DNA of 64,000 nucleotides from RHKX01 sp963820055 (lineage in GTDB: Bacteria; Actinomycetota; Thermoleophilia; Solirubrobacterales; 70-9), in NCBI GenBank assembly GCA_963820055.1, contig CAWFYJ010000003.1:868001-932000 (forward strand), read 5' to 3'. The notes beneath the pieces were generated by a model. That model worked only from the letters and a program-made list of their open reading frames with translations. It had not been told where the DNA came from and made no database searches. Within the stretch, counting starts at the first letter, position 1, and every line of letters starts with the position of its first letter. This document shows positions 36,804 to 45,568 of this stretch, piece after piece. The position numbers and the translations under genes are program-made.

Positions 36804-38053
36804 GGATCATCGTCTACCCGCACACGCTCGAACTCGGCGGCAGCCAGCTCAATGCGATCGAGATCGCCGGGGCGGTTCGCGATCGCGGTCACGACGTGGT
36901 GATCTTCGCCCAGCCGGGGACGCTGGCGGAGCGGATCGACGAGCTCGGCCTCGAGTTCGTGGTCGCGCCGCGTCCACGCGGTCGCCCGACCCCTCGGGTG
37001 GTTGGCGCCTTGACCGAACTCGCGCGCCGCTACCGGGCCGACGTCGTCCACGGCTACGAATGGACGACGGTTATCGAGGCCTATTGGGGGCCGCGCGCCC
37101 GGCTCGGCGTTCCCGTGGCCGCGACGGTGATGTCGATGGCGGTGGCCCCGTTCATCCCGACCGACCTGCCGCTGGCCGTCGGCTACGAGCAGATCGTCGA
37201 GATCGAGCGCCGGGCCGGACGTCCCGACGTGACCTTGATCGAGCCGCCGGTGGACGTCGCGGGGAACGCACCCGGCGCCGCCGATCCCGACGAGCTCCGC
37301 CACGACTTCGGCCTCGACCCCGATGCGCTGACGGTGGTGTCCGTCTCGCGGCTCGCTCCCGAGCTCAAGCTCGAGGGCCTGGAGACGGCGATCGAAGCCA
37401 CAGCGGAGCTCGCCGCCGTCCAGGCGATCCAGCTGGTCATCACCGGGGACGGTCCGGCACGACCGCTCCTCGAGGAGCGTGCGGCCGAGGCGAACCGGCG
37501 AGTCGGCCGGCGAGTCGTCTTCCTGACCGGCCAGCTCGTCGATCCCCGCCCCGCCTACGCCGCCGCCGACGTCTGTCTCGGCATGGGCGGCTCGGCACTG
37601 CGCGCCATGGCCTTCGCAAGACCGCTGATCGTCCAGGGGGAGGCGGGGTTCTGGAAGCTCCTCGACTCCTCCAGCGAGGACTTCTTCCTGGCCAACGGCT
37701 GGTACGGACTTGGCGAGGGCCGGGAGACCGGCGTCGAGCGCCTGATCTCCCAGCTTCGCCCGCTCATCGACGACCCCGACCACCGCGCCGCGCTCGGCGC
37801 GCGTGCCCGCGAGGTGGTCGTGACTAGATTCGCCCTCGAAGTCGCGGCCGAACGGCAGATCGAGATCTACTCACGCATGGTCGCGTCGGGGCGGATCCCG
37901 CCCCGACGCCGCCTCGAGGGAGCCGGTCGTTCGACCGCCGGCCTGGTGTCCCACCGCTTCCGGCGGGCGGTCGCATCGGTGCGCGGTCGCGATCAGGCCG
38001 ACGACTTCAACGCCCGAAAGCGGATGACGGTCGCATCGGTTCGGGCGGTGTAG
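36800..38053 (+). CDS. glycosyltransferase family 4
   Basis: 417 aa from the ATG at 36800 (ATGA overlap with the previous stop). GT-B fold: RIIVYPHTLELGGSQLNAIE at the N-terminus, VVHGYEWTTVIEAYWG, the linker SVSRLAPELKLEGLETAI, then VITGDGPARPLLEERAAEAN and YAAADVCLGMGGSALRAMAF. The usual acceptor Glu-x7-Glu motif is weak (GEAGFWKLLDSSSED). A basic C-terminal tail (RRRLEGAGRSTAGLVSHRFR) may bind the membrane. Donor and acceptor unknown. Confidence 0.88.
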   Translation: MRIIVYPHTLELGGSQLNAIEIAGAVRDRGHDVVIFAQPGTLAERIDELGLEFVVAPRPRGRPTPRVVGALTELARRYRADVVHGYEWTTVIEAYWGPRARLGVPVAATVMSMAVAPFIPTDLPLAVGYEQIVEIERRAGRPDVTLIEPPVDVAGNAPGAADPDELRHDFGLDPDALTVVSVSRLAPELKLEGLETAIEATAELAAVQAIQLVITGDGPARPLLEERAAEANRRVGRRVVFLTGQLVDPRPAYAAADVCLGMGGSALRAMAFARPLIVQGEAGFWKLLDSSSEDFFLANGWYGLGEGRETGVERLISQLRPLIDDPDHRAALGARAREVVVTRFALEVAAERQIEIYSRMVASGRIPPRRRLEGAGRSTAGLVSHRFRRAVASVRGRDQADDFNARKRMTVASVRAV

Positions 38054-38114
38054 TGCGACAACTGTCCGTATTCGGTACCGCGGAAGCCCTGGCGCCCGGT
38101 AACTTCAGTCGCCC

Positions 38115-39440
38115 TTGCGCTACGGATTCGCCGTAACCGTGGCGGTGCTCGCAGTTGCCATCGTGCTCCTGGCCGTCATCGCCCCTCACAGCGCGGTCGG
38201 CGCCCGCCTGACCGCCACTCCCTCGACTCTCGACTCGGTCTTCTCCCGGGCTGAGGCGAACGACACGATCGAGCTTCAGAGCGGCGATTACGGGAGGTTC
38301 GACGGCGGCATGAAGTCGGGCCGGGTGACGCTGCGGGCAGCGGACGGCGCGAACGTGACGATGGAGCTCGACTTCTCTCCCGCAGCCAACATCTCGGTCC
38401 AGGGAGTGAGACTGGACGACGTCGTGATCGCCGCCGGCTCCCACGACATCACGATCCGCGACTCCGATATTCCCGGTCAGGTGATCCTCGACGACCTGAC
38501 CGACTCCAACGTGACCCTCGACAACAACGTGCACCGCGACTGGGACAAGTGCAGCAACTGCGGTGAGGGGCGGATCTTCATACCCGGCGACTTGAGCCGC
38601 CCCTCCGGGATCACGATCTCCAATAGCGAGTTCGTCCGCGGCGTCAGCGACGGGATCCTCAACGGCTCGAACGGAACGCGGATCCTCAACAACTACTTCC
38701 ACGACCTCGAGGAGGGAACCCCCAACGGCGTCCACACGGACGCGATCCAGCTCTACGGGTCGAAGAACACCGTCATCAGAGGCAACTTCTTCCGTGACGT
38801 GCCCGACGCGATCATGGCTCCCGACGGAACCGACCACGAGGTGATCGAGGACAACGTCATCTCCGGCGACCGCGGCGGATACCCCTACGCCGTGACGATC
38901 TGGTCCGACGACGGCTCGGTGATCCGCCACAACACGTTCGCCGACGGAGCGTGCCTGTTCAACCTGCGCTGCGGGATCATCTCGATCGGCTCAAAGTCGG
39001 GTCAGCCTGCTGGTCGAGGCACGGTCATCGAGGACAACATCGCGAACGACATCTCCGTCGGCGACGGCCAGGCGACCGCCTCCCGCTCCCACAACATGCT
39101 CTTCGGCGGATCTCCGAGGGGCACCGGCGAGTTCCGCGGCAAGCCTGCGTTCGTGGGTGGATCGGCGCCGACATCTCGCAGTGGATATGCGCTTGCACCG
39201 GGCTCGCCCGGCATCGGAGCGGCGAGCGACGGACTTGACGTCGGCGCGATCATCGACCGCAGGACCGCCTGCGTCGACGCCAAGCAGAAGGTCGACCTTG
39301 CCAAGGAGAAGGTGGCGCGAGCGCGCAACAGGCTCAGCCGGGCCGACGGTCGCAGGCATCGGAAGAAGGCGAAGGCGAACCTGCGAAAGGCGAAGGGCCA
39401 GCTGCGCGACGCGCGTCGGCAGGTCGATCAGCTCTGCTGA
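38115..39440 (+). CDS. secreted right-handed beta-helix (PbH1) protein
   Basis: 441 aa from a TTG at 38115, with an N-terminal signal/membrane helix (VTVAVLAVAIVLLAVIAPHS). Residues about 40-340 are parallel beta-helix repeats: RVTLRAADGANVTMELDFSP, SDIPGQVILDDLTDSNVTLD, GSKNTVIRGNFFRDVPDAIM and NVISGDRGGYPYAVTIW. This fold is common in polysaccharide lyases and epimerases. The C-terminus is a highly basic coiled coil (KEKVARARNRLSRADGRRHR). It may cut, epimerise or bind the locus polysaccharide; no catalytic triad is obvious. Overlaps the convergent Wzz-like gene by 13 bp. Confidence 0.8.
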   Translation: MRYGFAVTVAVLAVAIVLLAVIAPHSAVGARLTATPSTLDSVFSRAEANDTIELQSGDYGRFDGGMKSGRVTLRAADGANVTMELDFSPAANISVQGVRLDDVVIAAGSHDITIRDSDIPGQVILDDLTDSNVTLDNNVHRDWDKCSNCGEGRIFIPGDLSRPSGITISNSEFVRGVSDGILNGSNGTRILNNYFHDLEEGTPNGVHTDAIQLYGSKNTVIRGNFFRDVPDAIMAPDGTDHEVIEDNVISGDRGGYPYAVTIWSDDGSVIRHNTFADGACLFNLRCGIISIGSKSGQPAGRGTVIEDNIANDISVGDGQATASRSHNMLFGGSPRGTGEFRGKPAFVGGSAPTSRSGYALAPGSPGIGAASDGLDVGAIIDRRTACVDAKQKVDLAKEKVARARNRLSRADGRRHRKKAKANLRKAKGQLRDARRQVDQLC

Positions 39441-40195
39441 GGCTCTCCCACGGCCGCCCGGCCGGCGGGAGACCCCGTCGCTCGCCAGGCGCGCATCGCG
39501 CCCGAGACGAGGACGATCGCCGAGCACCAGAGCATGAAGGCGAAAATTGCGACGGCGAGGGCGCCATGCCAGCGGACCTCGCCGCCGGTGATCTGGACCG
39601 CGGGGACACCGAGGGGCTCGGCGAGCAGATAGCGGTGGCCACCCCGGCCGGGTGCGAGCCGTTCGACCAGGGCCACGAGCTCCGCGGTGGCCGCATCGGC
39701 GAGGGTCCTCGCAGACGACGCGTCGGGGGCCGCCGCGGTCAGCGAGATGACCGGAACCTGGGGGTCGGCGGAGATCGTCACCACATGGTCCCCGTTCGGC
39801 TTGGTGGTCGACGCCGCCTCGTCGGCGAGCGGGGTGATCTTGAGGGGGGTATCGGAACCGGCGTTGGCGAGCCTGAGCTCACCGGGTTCGACCCCCGCCC
39901 GCCGCGCGATGGCACCGGTGACCCGCGTCTCGGACATCAGGAACGCGAGGATCCGCGTACGCGGTGTGATCGTCTCAGCGCCCTTCACGTGTTTTTCGAC
40001 GATCAACGAATGCGGGGCGTCAATCTGGACGCGGCTGATCGCCGTGGCACTGTCGGGACTGCTCGATCCGAGACCCGGTGGCATCGGGGTCAAGATTCCT
40101 GAAGCGACCAGGCCGACGAGAACGGAGAGCAGAGCCCCCGCCGCGATCAGCCAACGGTGCGGCAGCAGGATCCGGGTGATCGCGACGAGTTCCAC
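39428..40195 (-). CDS. Wzz-like membrane protein 1
   Basis: 255 aa. Helix 1 at residues 15-34 (LIAAGALLSVLVGLVASGIL), outside domain with SRVQIDAPHSLIVEK, RTRILAFLMSETRVTGAIAR and RAGVEPGELRLANAGSD, and helix 2 near 212-232 (HGALAVAIFAFMLWCSAIVL). This is the topology of polysaccharide co-polymerases without a tyrosine kinase. Last of three tandem paralogues; starts 3 bp after the previous stop. Likely modulates polymer length or export. Confidence 0.75.
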   Translation of the reverse strand: MELVAITRILLPHRWLIAAGALLSVLVGLVASGILTPMPPGLGSSSPDSATAISRVQIDAPHSLIVEKHVKGAETITPRTRILAFLMSETRVTGAIARRAGVEPGELRLANAGSDTPLKITPLADEAASTTKPNGDHVVTISADPQVPVISLTAAAPDASSARTLADAATAELVALVERLAPGRGGHRYLLAEPLGVPAVQITGGEVRWHGALAVAIFAFMLWCSAIVLVSGAMRAWRATGSPAGRAAVGEPQQS

Positions 40196-40198
40196 GGC

Positions 40199-40975
40199 TC
40201 AGGTCGTACGGGCTGCGGGCTTGCGCCGCAGGTCGTCCCGTCCGGACCAGCCGCGGCGCACCCGGGCGACGAACAGCACGAAGCCGCCGGTCAGGCAGAA
40301 CGCCAGGACGAAGGCCAGGAGCGCCATCGCCACGGGCGCGCCCGGGTTGACGGCGGCGCCGTTCGCCAGTCCGAGCTGGATCAGCTTGACCCGGCTGTCG
40401 GCAGGCGTGTTCTCCAGATCGGCGACCTTGCTCATGTAGTCCCGGGTGGCCGAAACGGTCGCGTCGGCCAGGCGAGCGGCGAGATCGGGGTCCGATGCCT
40501 CGGCGTCGATGGTCAGGATCGGAGAGGTCGGGCTGGCCTCGACGGAAACCCGGGGACGACCCGGTGAGGCGACGAGATCCGTGACCGACGGGTCGTGCGC
40601 CCCGGCGATTGGCCGGGGCTGATCGGCCGTCAGGGGTGGAGATATGGTGATCTGCCGGGCCGGAATTCCCGTCCGCCGCCCGATCATCTCCCGGACCTGG
40701 GGGCTCGCCATGAGGTTGCCGACCAGGACTCCCCGGTTCGTGAGCGAGTCGATGTCGTAGGTGGTCTGGCGGAGGTCGACGAGCGCGGAGTTGGGCGTAT
40801 CGACGAGCACCTGCGTGGAGGCGCTGGAGAGCTTGACCGAGTTGCCTTCGAGCGACGGCGGCAGGATGCCGATCGAGAACAGGACCCTGGCCGCGGCGAG
40901 CGCACCAACCGACACGGCGATCGCGAGGCCGAGCTTCGTCCCCCAGAGCTCCCGCAGGTGGCGACCGAGCTTCAT
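40199..40975 (-). CDS. Wzz-like membrane protein 2
   Basis: 258 aa. Helix 1 (LAIAVSVGALAAARVLFSIG), the shared ILPPSLEGNSVKLSSASTQV and VLVDTPNSALVDLRQ, then NRGVLVGNLMASPQVREMI, GRRTGIPARQITISPPL and helix 2 (VAMALLAFVLAFCLTGGFVL). It is the closest relative by eye of the frameshifted gene at 29310. No kinase or Walker motif. Middle gene of a three-gene run of the same fold. Confidence 0.77.
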   Translation of the reverse strand: MKLGRHLRELWGTKLGLAIAVSVGALAAARVLFSIGILPPSLEGNSVKLSSASTQVLVDTPNSALVDLRQTTYDIDSLTNRGVLVGNLMASPQVREMIGRRTGIPARQITISPPLTADQPRPIAGAHDPSVTDLVASPGRPRVSVEASPTSPILTIDAEASDPDLAARLADATVSATRDYMSKVADLENTPADSRVKLIQLGLANGAAVNPGAPVAMALLAFVLAFCLTGGFVLFVARVRRGWSGRDDLRRKPAARTT

Positions 40976-40979
40976 GGCA

Positions 40980-41864
40980 TCAACGTCCGGCCGGTGGCGA
41001 CGTCGCCGGCGCCGCTTCGCCCGATCCGTTCAGTCCCCGACCGGCTTTCCGTTTCGACTTGTGTTTGGCCTTCGGGCCCGGATTGACCGTCACATCCCGC
41101 ACCGGTTCGTCCTCGATCACGGCGGTCGCGGTCGCCTTCGGCTCGCCGTCGACCTCCGCCCGCTCGTCGAGTGCACGCGAGACGACCACGATCGCCCCAC
41201 ATCCGACCGTCAGAACCAGCAGAGCGGCCAGGACCGCGCCCACTCCTCCAGGCCCGCCGGACTGCGCGATCGCTGAGTGAAGGCCGATCGAGTCGACTTC
41301 GAGGCGCTGGATCTGCGGAACTTGATCCTCGGCGGCAACGGAGCCGAGGTATTTCTCGAGCTCCCTCGACGCCCCGGCGACAAGCCGGTTCGCCGTGTCC
41401 TCCCCCGGGGCCTGCCCGAGGACCCGGATGATCGGCAAGGTCGAGTCGGTGGTCACCGTCAGGGCGACTGCGTCTGCCTTCGCCGCGTCCTCGCTGTTCT
41501 GGCTCACCGGCGACGACTCGTCGGCCCCGCCGTCGGGCGGCGGGACGACGATGAGGCGATCGGGGTCCACGCCGGCGCGTTTGGCGATCGCACCCGCGAT
41601 CGGTCCCGACGCCATCAGGTTGCCGAGCAGCCGAGCGCGTGTCGCAAGGATGTCGATTTCGGGGACGGTGTCGTTCTGCTCCCCCGTGGTGCCGACGTCG
41701 ACCGCCTGGGATCGGGGTGTGTCGAGAAGAATGTCCGTCGAGGCCCGGTATACGGTGTACCCGCGACCGGCGACGAAGACCGCTGCGACGATCGCGAGGG
41801 CGATCACCACAAGCGTCAGGTGCTTGCGTCGCCATAGCTCCCGCAGGGCGTCCGTTGCGGTCAT
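40980..41864 (-). CDS. Wzz-like membrane protein 3
   Basis: 294 aa. Helix 1 (LTLVVIALAIVAAVFVAGRG), VYRASTDILLDTPRSQAVDV, ATRARLLGNLMASGPIAGAI, AKRAGVDPDRLIVVPPPDG, helix 2 (GVGAVLAALLVLTVGCGAIV) and a long basic cytoplasmic tail (NPGPKAKHKSKRKAGRGLNG). The start overlaps the GT2 stop by 4 bp, so GT2 and the three Wzz-like genes form one operon from the LuxR-type regulator downward. Confidence 0.77.
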   Translation of the reverse strand: MTATDALRELWRRKHLTLVVIALAIVAAVFVAGRGYTVYRASTDILLDTPRSQAVDVGTTGEQNDTVPEIDILATRARLLGNLMASGPIAGAIAKRAGVDPDRLIVVPPPDGGADESSPVSQNSEDAAKADAVALTVTTDSTLPIIRVLGQAPGEDTANRLVAGASRELEKYLGSVAAEDQVPQIQRLEVDSIGLHSAIAQSGGPGGVGAVLAALLVLTVGCGAIVVVSRALDERAEVDGEPKATATAVIEDEPVRDVTVNPGPKAKHKSKRKAGRGLNGSGEAAPATSPPAGR

Positions 41865-42859
41865 CGCGTTCCCGCCACGCTCAACTCGATGCGCTCATCG
41901 GATCCGTCAGTCCCGCCGGTGAGAACCGCCACGCGGGGCGGTGGCACGAACGGCGGCGGACCGATCCCCAGCACGGCCGCCAGCGCCGCGGTCGACGCGA
42001 TGCGGGTCCGACTGTCACCGCGAATCACCGCCAGCGCCCAGCGGAGTCCGTGGTTGGTCGCCAGCGCCAGCCTGTAGGCCTCGCGCTGAGGCAGCGTGAA
42101 GTGCTTGTCGGCGTGCTGCATCCGGGCATACGCATTCTGTGCCTCCATCCTCGGATCCACCCCCGCCCTGCCGGCGTGATGGATGATCGTCATCTGCGGT
42201 AGGTGAACAACGCGCCAGCCCGCCTGCTTGATCCGCAAGCAGAGGTCCGTCTCCTCTGAGTAGAGGAAGAAGCGCTCGTCCATCAGCCCGGCAGCTTCCA
42301 GCGCCTCGCGACGACCGAGCATGAAGGCGCCGACCGTCCAGTCACAGTCGGTCTCGCGCTCGTATGCCGCCTCCTCGAGCACCCGCTCGCAGGCCCACGA
42401 CGGATGAATCAGCCAGCGCTCAGACCCCAGGGCGGCACCCAAGGCCCGCGAGGCGCTCGGGAACCGGCGGATCGACGGGTAGACCGCCCCACGGGTCAGG
42501 TGGCGGACTCCCGCGAGCCCGATCTCCGGGCGAGCATCGAGAATCGCGACCAGATCGGCAAGCCGGCCGTCGACGAGCTCGGTGTCGGGGTTCAGGAAGA
42601 GGACGTACCGGGCATCGCTGGATCGGAGTGCCAGGTTGTTCGCGTGGGCGAAGCCGCGGTTCTCGCTCGCCACGAGTTCGACCGCGGGGAACTCCGCGGC
42701 GAGCAGTTCCGCCGCCTCGGCCGGGTCGCCGTTCTCCACGACCGTGATCTCGAAATCGATTGCCCCGGCGCGCTCGTAGACCGTTTGCAGACACCGCCGC
42801 AGCCACTCCGCGTCGTTCATGGAGACGACGATGATCGCGAGGTCGGGGCCGGGTGACAT
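41861..42859 (-). CDS. glycosyltransferase family 2 (rhamnosyltransferase-like)
   Basis: 332 aa from the ATG at 42859; an in-frame ATG at 42892 would overlap the regulator gene. GT-A motifs: LAIIVVSMNDAEWLRRCLQT, FEITVVENGDPAEAAEL, SENRGFAHANNLALRSSDAR, VLFLNPDTEL (the DxD-like metal site), GAFMLGRREALEAAGLMDER and FFLYSEETDLCLRIKQAGWR. This is the WbbL-like group that adds deoxysugars. Starts 4 bp after the regulator stop. Confidence 0.9.
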   Translation of the reverse strand: MSPGPDLAIIVVSMNDAEWLRRCLQTVYERAGAIDFEITVVENGDPAEAAELLAAEFPAVELVASENRGFAHANNLALRSSDARYVLFLNPDTELVDGRLADLVAILDARPEIGLAGVRHLTRGAVYPSIRRFPSASRALGAALGSERWLIHPSWACERVLEEAAYERETDCDWTVGAFMLGRREALEAAGLMDERFFLYSEETDLCLRIKQAGWRVVHLPQMTIIHHAGRAGVDPRMEAQNAYARMQHADKHFTLPQREAYRLALATNHGLRWALAVIRGDSRTRIASTAALAAVLGIGPPPFVPPPRVAVLTGGTDGSDERIELSVAGTR

Positions 42860-42863
42860 CGCC

Positions 42864-43586
42864 TCAACCCGCCGGGACCGCATGCTCGGCATCGTCCGGC
42901 GACGCCTCGTCGCGCCGCAGCTTCGGATCGATGGAAATCCCGAGGGACGGCCCTCGCTCAGGATCGAGGATCAGCCTCGCCGCCTCGTGGCGCGAGGAGA
43001 CGTTGAGCTTTCCGAAGGCGGACGACAGGTGGCTCTTGACAGTGCTCTCGGTCAGGTACAGCTCGGCCGCCAGCTCGGCGTTGCTCATTCCCTGGGCAAC
43101 AAGCGCAAGAACCTCGCGCTCCCGCTGGGTCAGGACCTCGGTCTCGATCTCGGTTCGACGGGCGCTCGGAACGCTCGTCTGGCCGTTCAGCACCGACTCG
43201 ACGACTGGCGCAAGCGCCGAGTCGATCCGTTGCTCGAGGACCACACCATCGACGCCGAACCCGATCGCCCGGCGGACGTCACCGGCGCCGGCGCGCCGGC
43301 TCACGGTCAGGATCGGTGCCGTCGGAACGCGCGTGTGAACCTTGGCGATCACCTCACCGAAATCGGAGTCGATCCGGGGTGCGGCGAGGATCACGCAGGC
43401 CGGGGGGTCTGCCGGCCGCAGGGTGGAGTCGAGGAGCTCCTCGACGTCGCCCGCAACCGCCACCGGCTCCTCGGCACCGGCCAGGGCATGGCGGATGCGG
43501 CGTCGCAGCGTCCCCTCGGCGCAGATGGCGATTCCCGATCCCTTCTTCCGCTGGTTGCTGCCCTGGGGCGGCTCTGCAGCCTTCAT
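42864..43586 (-). CDS. LuxR/NarL-type regulator with degenerate receiver domain
   Basis: 240 aa from the ATG at 43586 (MKAAEPPQG). The DNA-binding half is good: LTQREREVLALVAQGMSNAE, LAAELYLTESTVKSHLSSAF and GKLNVSSRHEAARLIL. The receiver half lacks the acidic pair (GIAICAEG), the phosphoacceptor (VILAAPRI where MDxxMP is expected) and the Lys (GVVLEQRI). It is therefore unlikely to be phosphorylated. First gene of the operon with GT2 and three Wzz-like genes, and divergent from the WlbB-like gene across 97 bp. Confidence 0.88.
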   Translation of the reverse strand: MKAAEPPQGSNQRKKGSGIAICAEGTLRRRIRHALAGAEEPVAVAGDVEELLDSTLRPADPPACVILAAPRIDSDFGEVIAKVHTRVPTAPILTVSRRAGAGDVRRAIGFGVDGVVLEQRIDSALAPVVESVLNGQTSVPSARRTEIETEVLTQREREVLALVAQGMSNAELAAELYLTESTVKSHLSSAFGKLNVSSRHEAARLILDPERGPSLGISIDPKLRRDEASPDDAEHAVPAG

Positions 43587-43683
43587 CACGACAACAACGC
43601 ATGATCGTTGCGGGTGCTTTCGCAGCGTTCGCCCTTCGGACCATTCGGAAGTGACCGACCCGATCCCACGTTGTTCGGTCGAC

Positions 43684-44400
43684 ATGCAGAGCGACACACT
43701 TCAGCGACGCCCCGACTCCCACGTGGATCCGGGTGCGACCGTCGCCGCCGGGGTCGAGATCGGACACAACGTCGTCGTCCACGGGAGCTCGACAATCGGC
43801 GCCGGATGCGTGGTTCAGGACAACGCGGTGATCGGCAAGCGGCTCGAGCTGGGCAGCCAGTCGACCGCCAGTCCACTCGCAGGCCGCCGACCGACGCTCA
43901 TCGGTCCCGGCGCCCGGGTGCTCACCGGAGCCGTGGTCTTTGCCGGGGCCGTACTCGAGGCCGGGGCGATCGCCGGCGACCAGTCACACGTCAGGGAGGG
44001 AAGCGTGATCGGAGCCGATTCCGTCGTCGGCAGGGGGTCGGCCGTCGACAACGACGTCCGGGTCGGCGCCCGGGTGCGGATCCAGACGAACTGCTACCTG
44101 ACGGCTCACAGCCTGATCGAGGACGACGTCTTCGTCGGTCCGGGTGTCGTGACCACCAACGACGACACGATGGCGCGACATCCCGCCGACGAGCCCCGGG
44201 TCGGCGTCACGCTTCGCCGCGGCTGCCGGGTCGGCGGCGGCGCCGTCATCTGTCCGGGGGTCGAGGTCGGCGCGGAGGCTTTCGTCGCCGCCGGCGCGGT
44301 CGTCACCGCCGACGTGCCGGCCCGGGCCGTCGTCATGGGCGTGCCCGCCCGCCCGGTCCGGAACGTCCCCGACGAGGACCTCCTCGAACGTTGGCGCTGA
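43684..44400 (+). CDS. WlbB/WbpD-like UDP-amino-sugar N-acetyltransferase
   Basis: 238 aa from the ATG at 43684. It is almost wholly a left-handed beta-helix: HVDPGATVAAGVEIGHNVVV, TIGAGCVVQDNAVIGKRLEL, VIGADSVVGRGSAVDNDVRV and RVRIQTNCYLTAHSLIEDDV, where the loop has FVGPGVVTTNDD as in WlbB/WbpD. It ends GGGAVICPGVEVGAEAFVAA. Known members acetylate the 3-amino group of UDP-2-acetamido-3-amino-uronate. The sugar aminotransferase partner follows with a 10-bp overlap. Confidence 0.85.
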   Translation: MQSDTLQRRPDSHVDPGATVAAGVEIGHNVVVHGSSTIGAGCVVQDNAVIGKRLELGSQSTASPLAGRRPTLIGPGARVLTGAVVFAGAVLEAGAIAGDQSHVREGSVIGADSVVGRGSAVDNDVRVGARVRIQTNCYLTAHSLIEDDVFVGPGVVTTNDDTMARHPADEPRVGVTLRRGCRVGGGAVICPGVEVGAEAFVAAGAVVTADVPARAVVMGVPARPVRNVPDEDLLERWR

Positions 44401-45509
44401 CGGCCACAGCTCCGCCGATCCCGCTCTTCGCTACCCGCGAGGCGATCACGGCACTCCTCGACCGGGTCGCCGAGCGCCAGCGGGCGGTGCTCGAATCAGG
44501 GCGCTACATCCTCGGCCCGGAGGTCGAGGCCTTCGAGGCGGATTTCGCAGCTCACATCGGCCGGGCGCACTGCATCGGGGTCGCGAACGGCACCGATGCG
44601 ATCACGATCGCCCTGCGCGCGCTGGGGATCGGCGCCGGAGACGAGGTCGTCGTTCCCGGGGTGAGCTTCTTCGCGACGGCCGAGGCGGTGGTCAACGCCG
44701 GGGCGACCCCGGTCTTCGCCGACATCGACGCGGAGACGCATTGCATGACGGCAGCCACCGTCGAGCCGGTGCTCACGCCTCGGACCCGTGCGATCGTGCC
44801 GGTTCATCTGTTCGGCAATCCCGCGCCGATGGAGGAGATCGGGCACTTCGCCGACGCCCACGGACTCCGCGTTCTCGAGGACGCGGCCCAGGCGGCCGGT
44901 GCGATGCTCGGTGACCGGCGGGCCGGCGCGATCGGCGACGCGGCGACGTTCAGCTTCTACCCGGGCAAGAACCTGGGCGCGACCGGGGACGCCGGCGCGA
45001 TCGTGACCGACGACGACGACGTCGCCGAGCTGGCCCGCTCGCTGCGCGCGCACGGTCAGTCGCCGGAGCGCTGGAGGCACGATCACGTCGGCTACAACTC
45101 GCGGCTCGACGAAATGCAGGCGGCGGCCCTGCGGGTCCTGTTGCCCGAGCTCGACGGATGGATCGCAGCCCGCCGCGATGCGGCACGCGCCTACGCCGAT
45201 GCCGGGATCGCGGAGCTGGTCCGGCCCCAGAGCGAGACGCCGCAGGCCGCCGCCGCGTACCACCTGTACGTGGTGATCGCCGATGACCGCGACCGGCTCC
45301 AGGCCCGTCTCAGCCGGCTCGGCATCGAAACGCGCGCCTACTACACGACGCCACTCAATCGCCAGCCGGCCCTTGGCCGCTTTGATCAGGGCTGGACGCT
45401 GCCGCGATCCGAGCTGCTCGCGGCGTGCGGCCTCGCGCTGCCGATGGGCCAGTGCCTGACCGCTGCCGACGCCGAGCGCGTCGTCGATGCGATCCGCTCC
45501 TCGCTCTAG
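44391..45509 (+). CDS. DegT/DnrJ aminotransferase, WlbC/WbpE-like
   Basis: 372 aa from a TTG at 44391; no better start is in frame. PLP-enzyme motifs: SGRYILGPEVEAFEADFAAH, CIGVANGTDAITIALRALGI, DEVVVPGVSFFATAEAVVNA, VLEDAAQAAGAMLGDRRAGA and the PLP-lysine FSFYPGKNLGATGDAGAI, then HGQSPERWRHDHVGYNSRLD. The GKNLGA form is typical of 3-keto-uronate (WbpE/WlbC) and QdtB/DesV-type enzymes. With the WlbB-like gene it would convert a 3-keto UDP-sugar to the 3-acetamido product. Confidence 0.88.
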   Translation: MALTATAPPIPLFATREAITALLDRVAERQRAVLESGRYILGPEVEAFEADFAAHIGRAHCIGVANGTDAITIALRALGIGAGDEVVVPGVSFFATAEAVVNAGATPVFADIDAETHCMTAATVEPVLTPRTRAIVPVHLFGNPAPMEEIGHFADAHGLRVLEDAAQAAGAMLGDRRAGAIGDAATFSFYPGKNLGATGDAGAIVTDDDDVAELARSLRAHGQSPERWRHDHVGYNSRLDEMQAAALRVLLPELDGWIAARRDAARAYADAGIAELVRPQSETPQAAAAYHLYVVIADDRDRLQARLSRLGIETRAYYTTPLNRQPALGRFDQGWTLPRSELLAACGLALPMGQCLTAADAERVVDAIRSSL

Positions 45510-45533
45510 CTGCGATCGGCTAGCGCCGGCCTG

Positions 45534-45568
45534 AACCAGGGCGCGGGCGCCGCAACGACGCCCTGGTT
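45534..45568. terminator. bidirectional hairpin between aminotransferase and sugar transferase genes
   Basis: AACCAGGGCG pairs perfectly with CGCCCTGGTT (10 bp) across a 15-base loop. It sits between the converging stops at 45509 and 45569. Confidence 0.7.
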
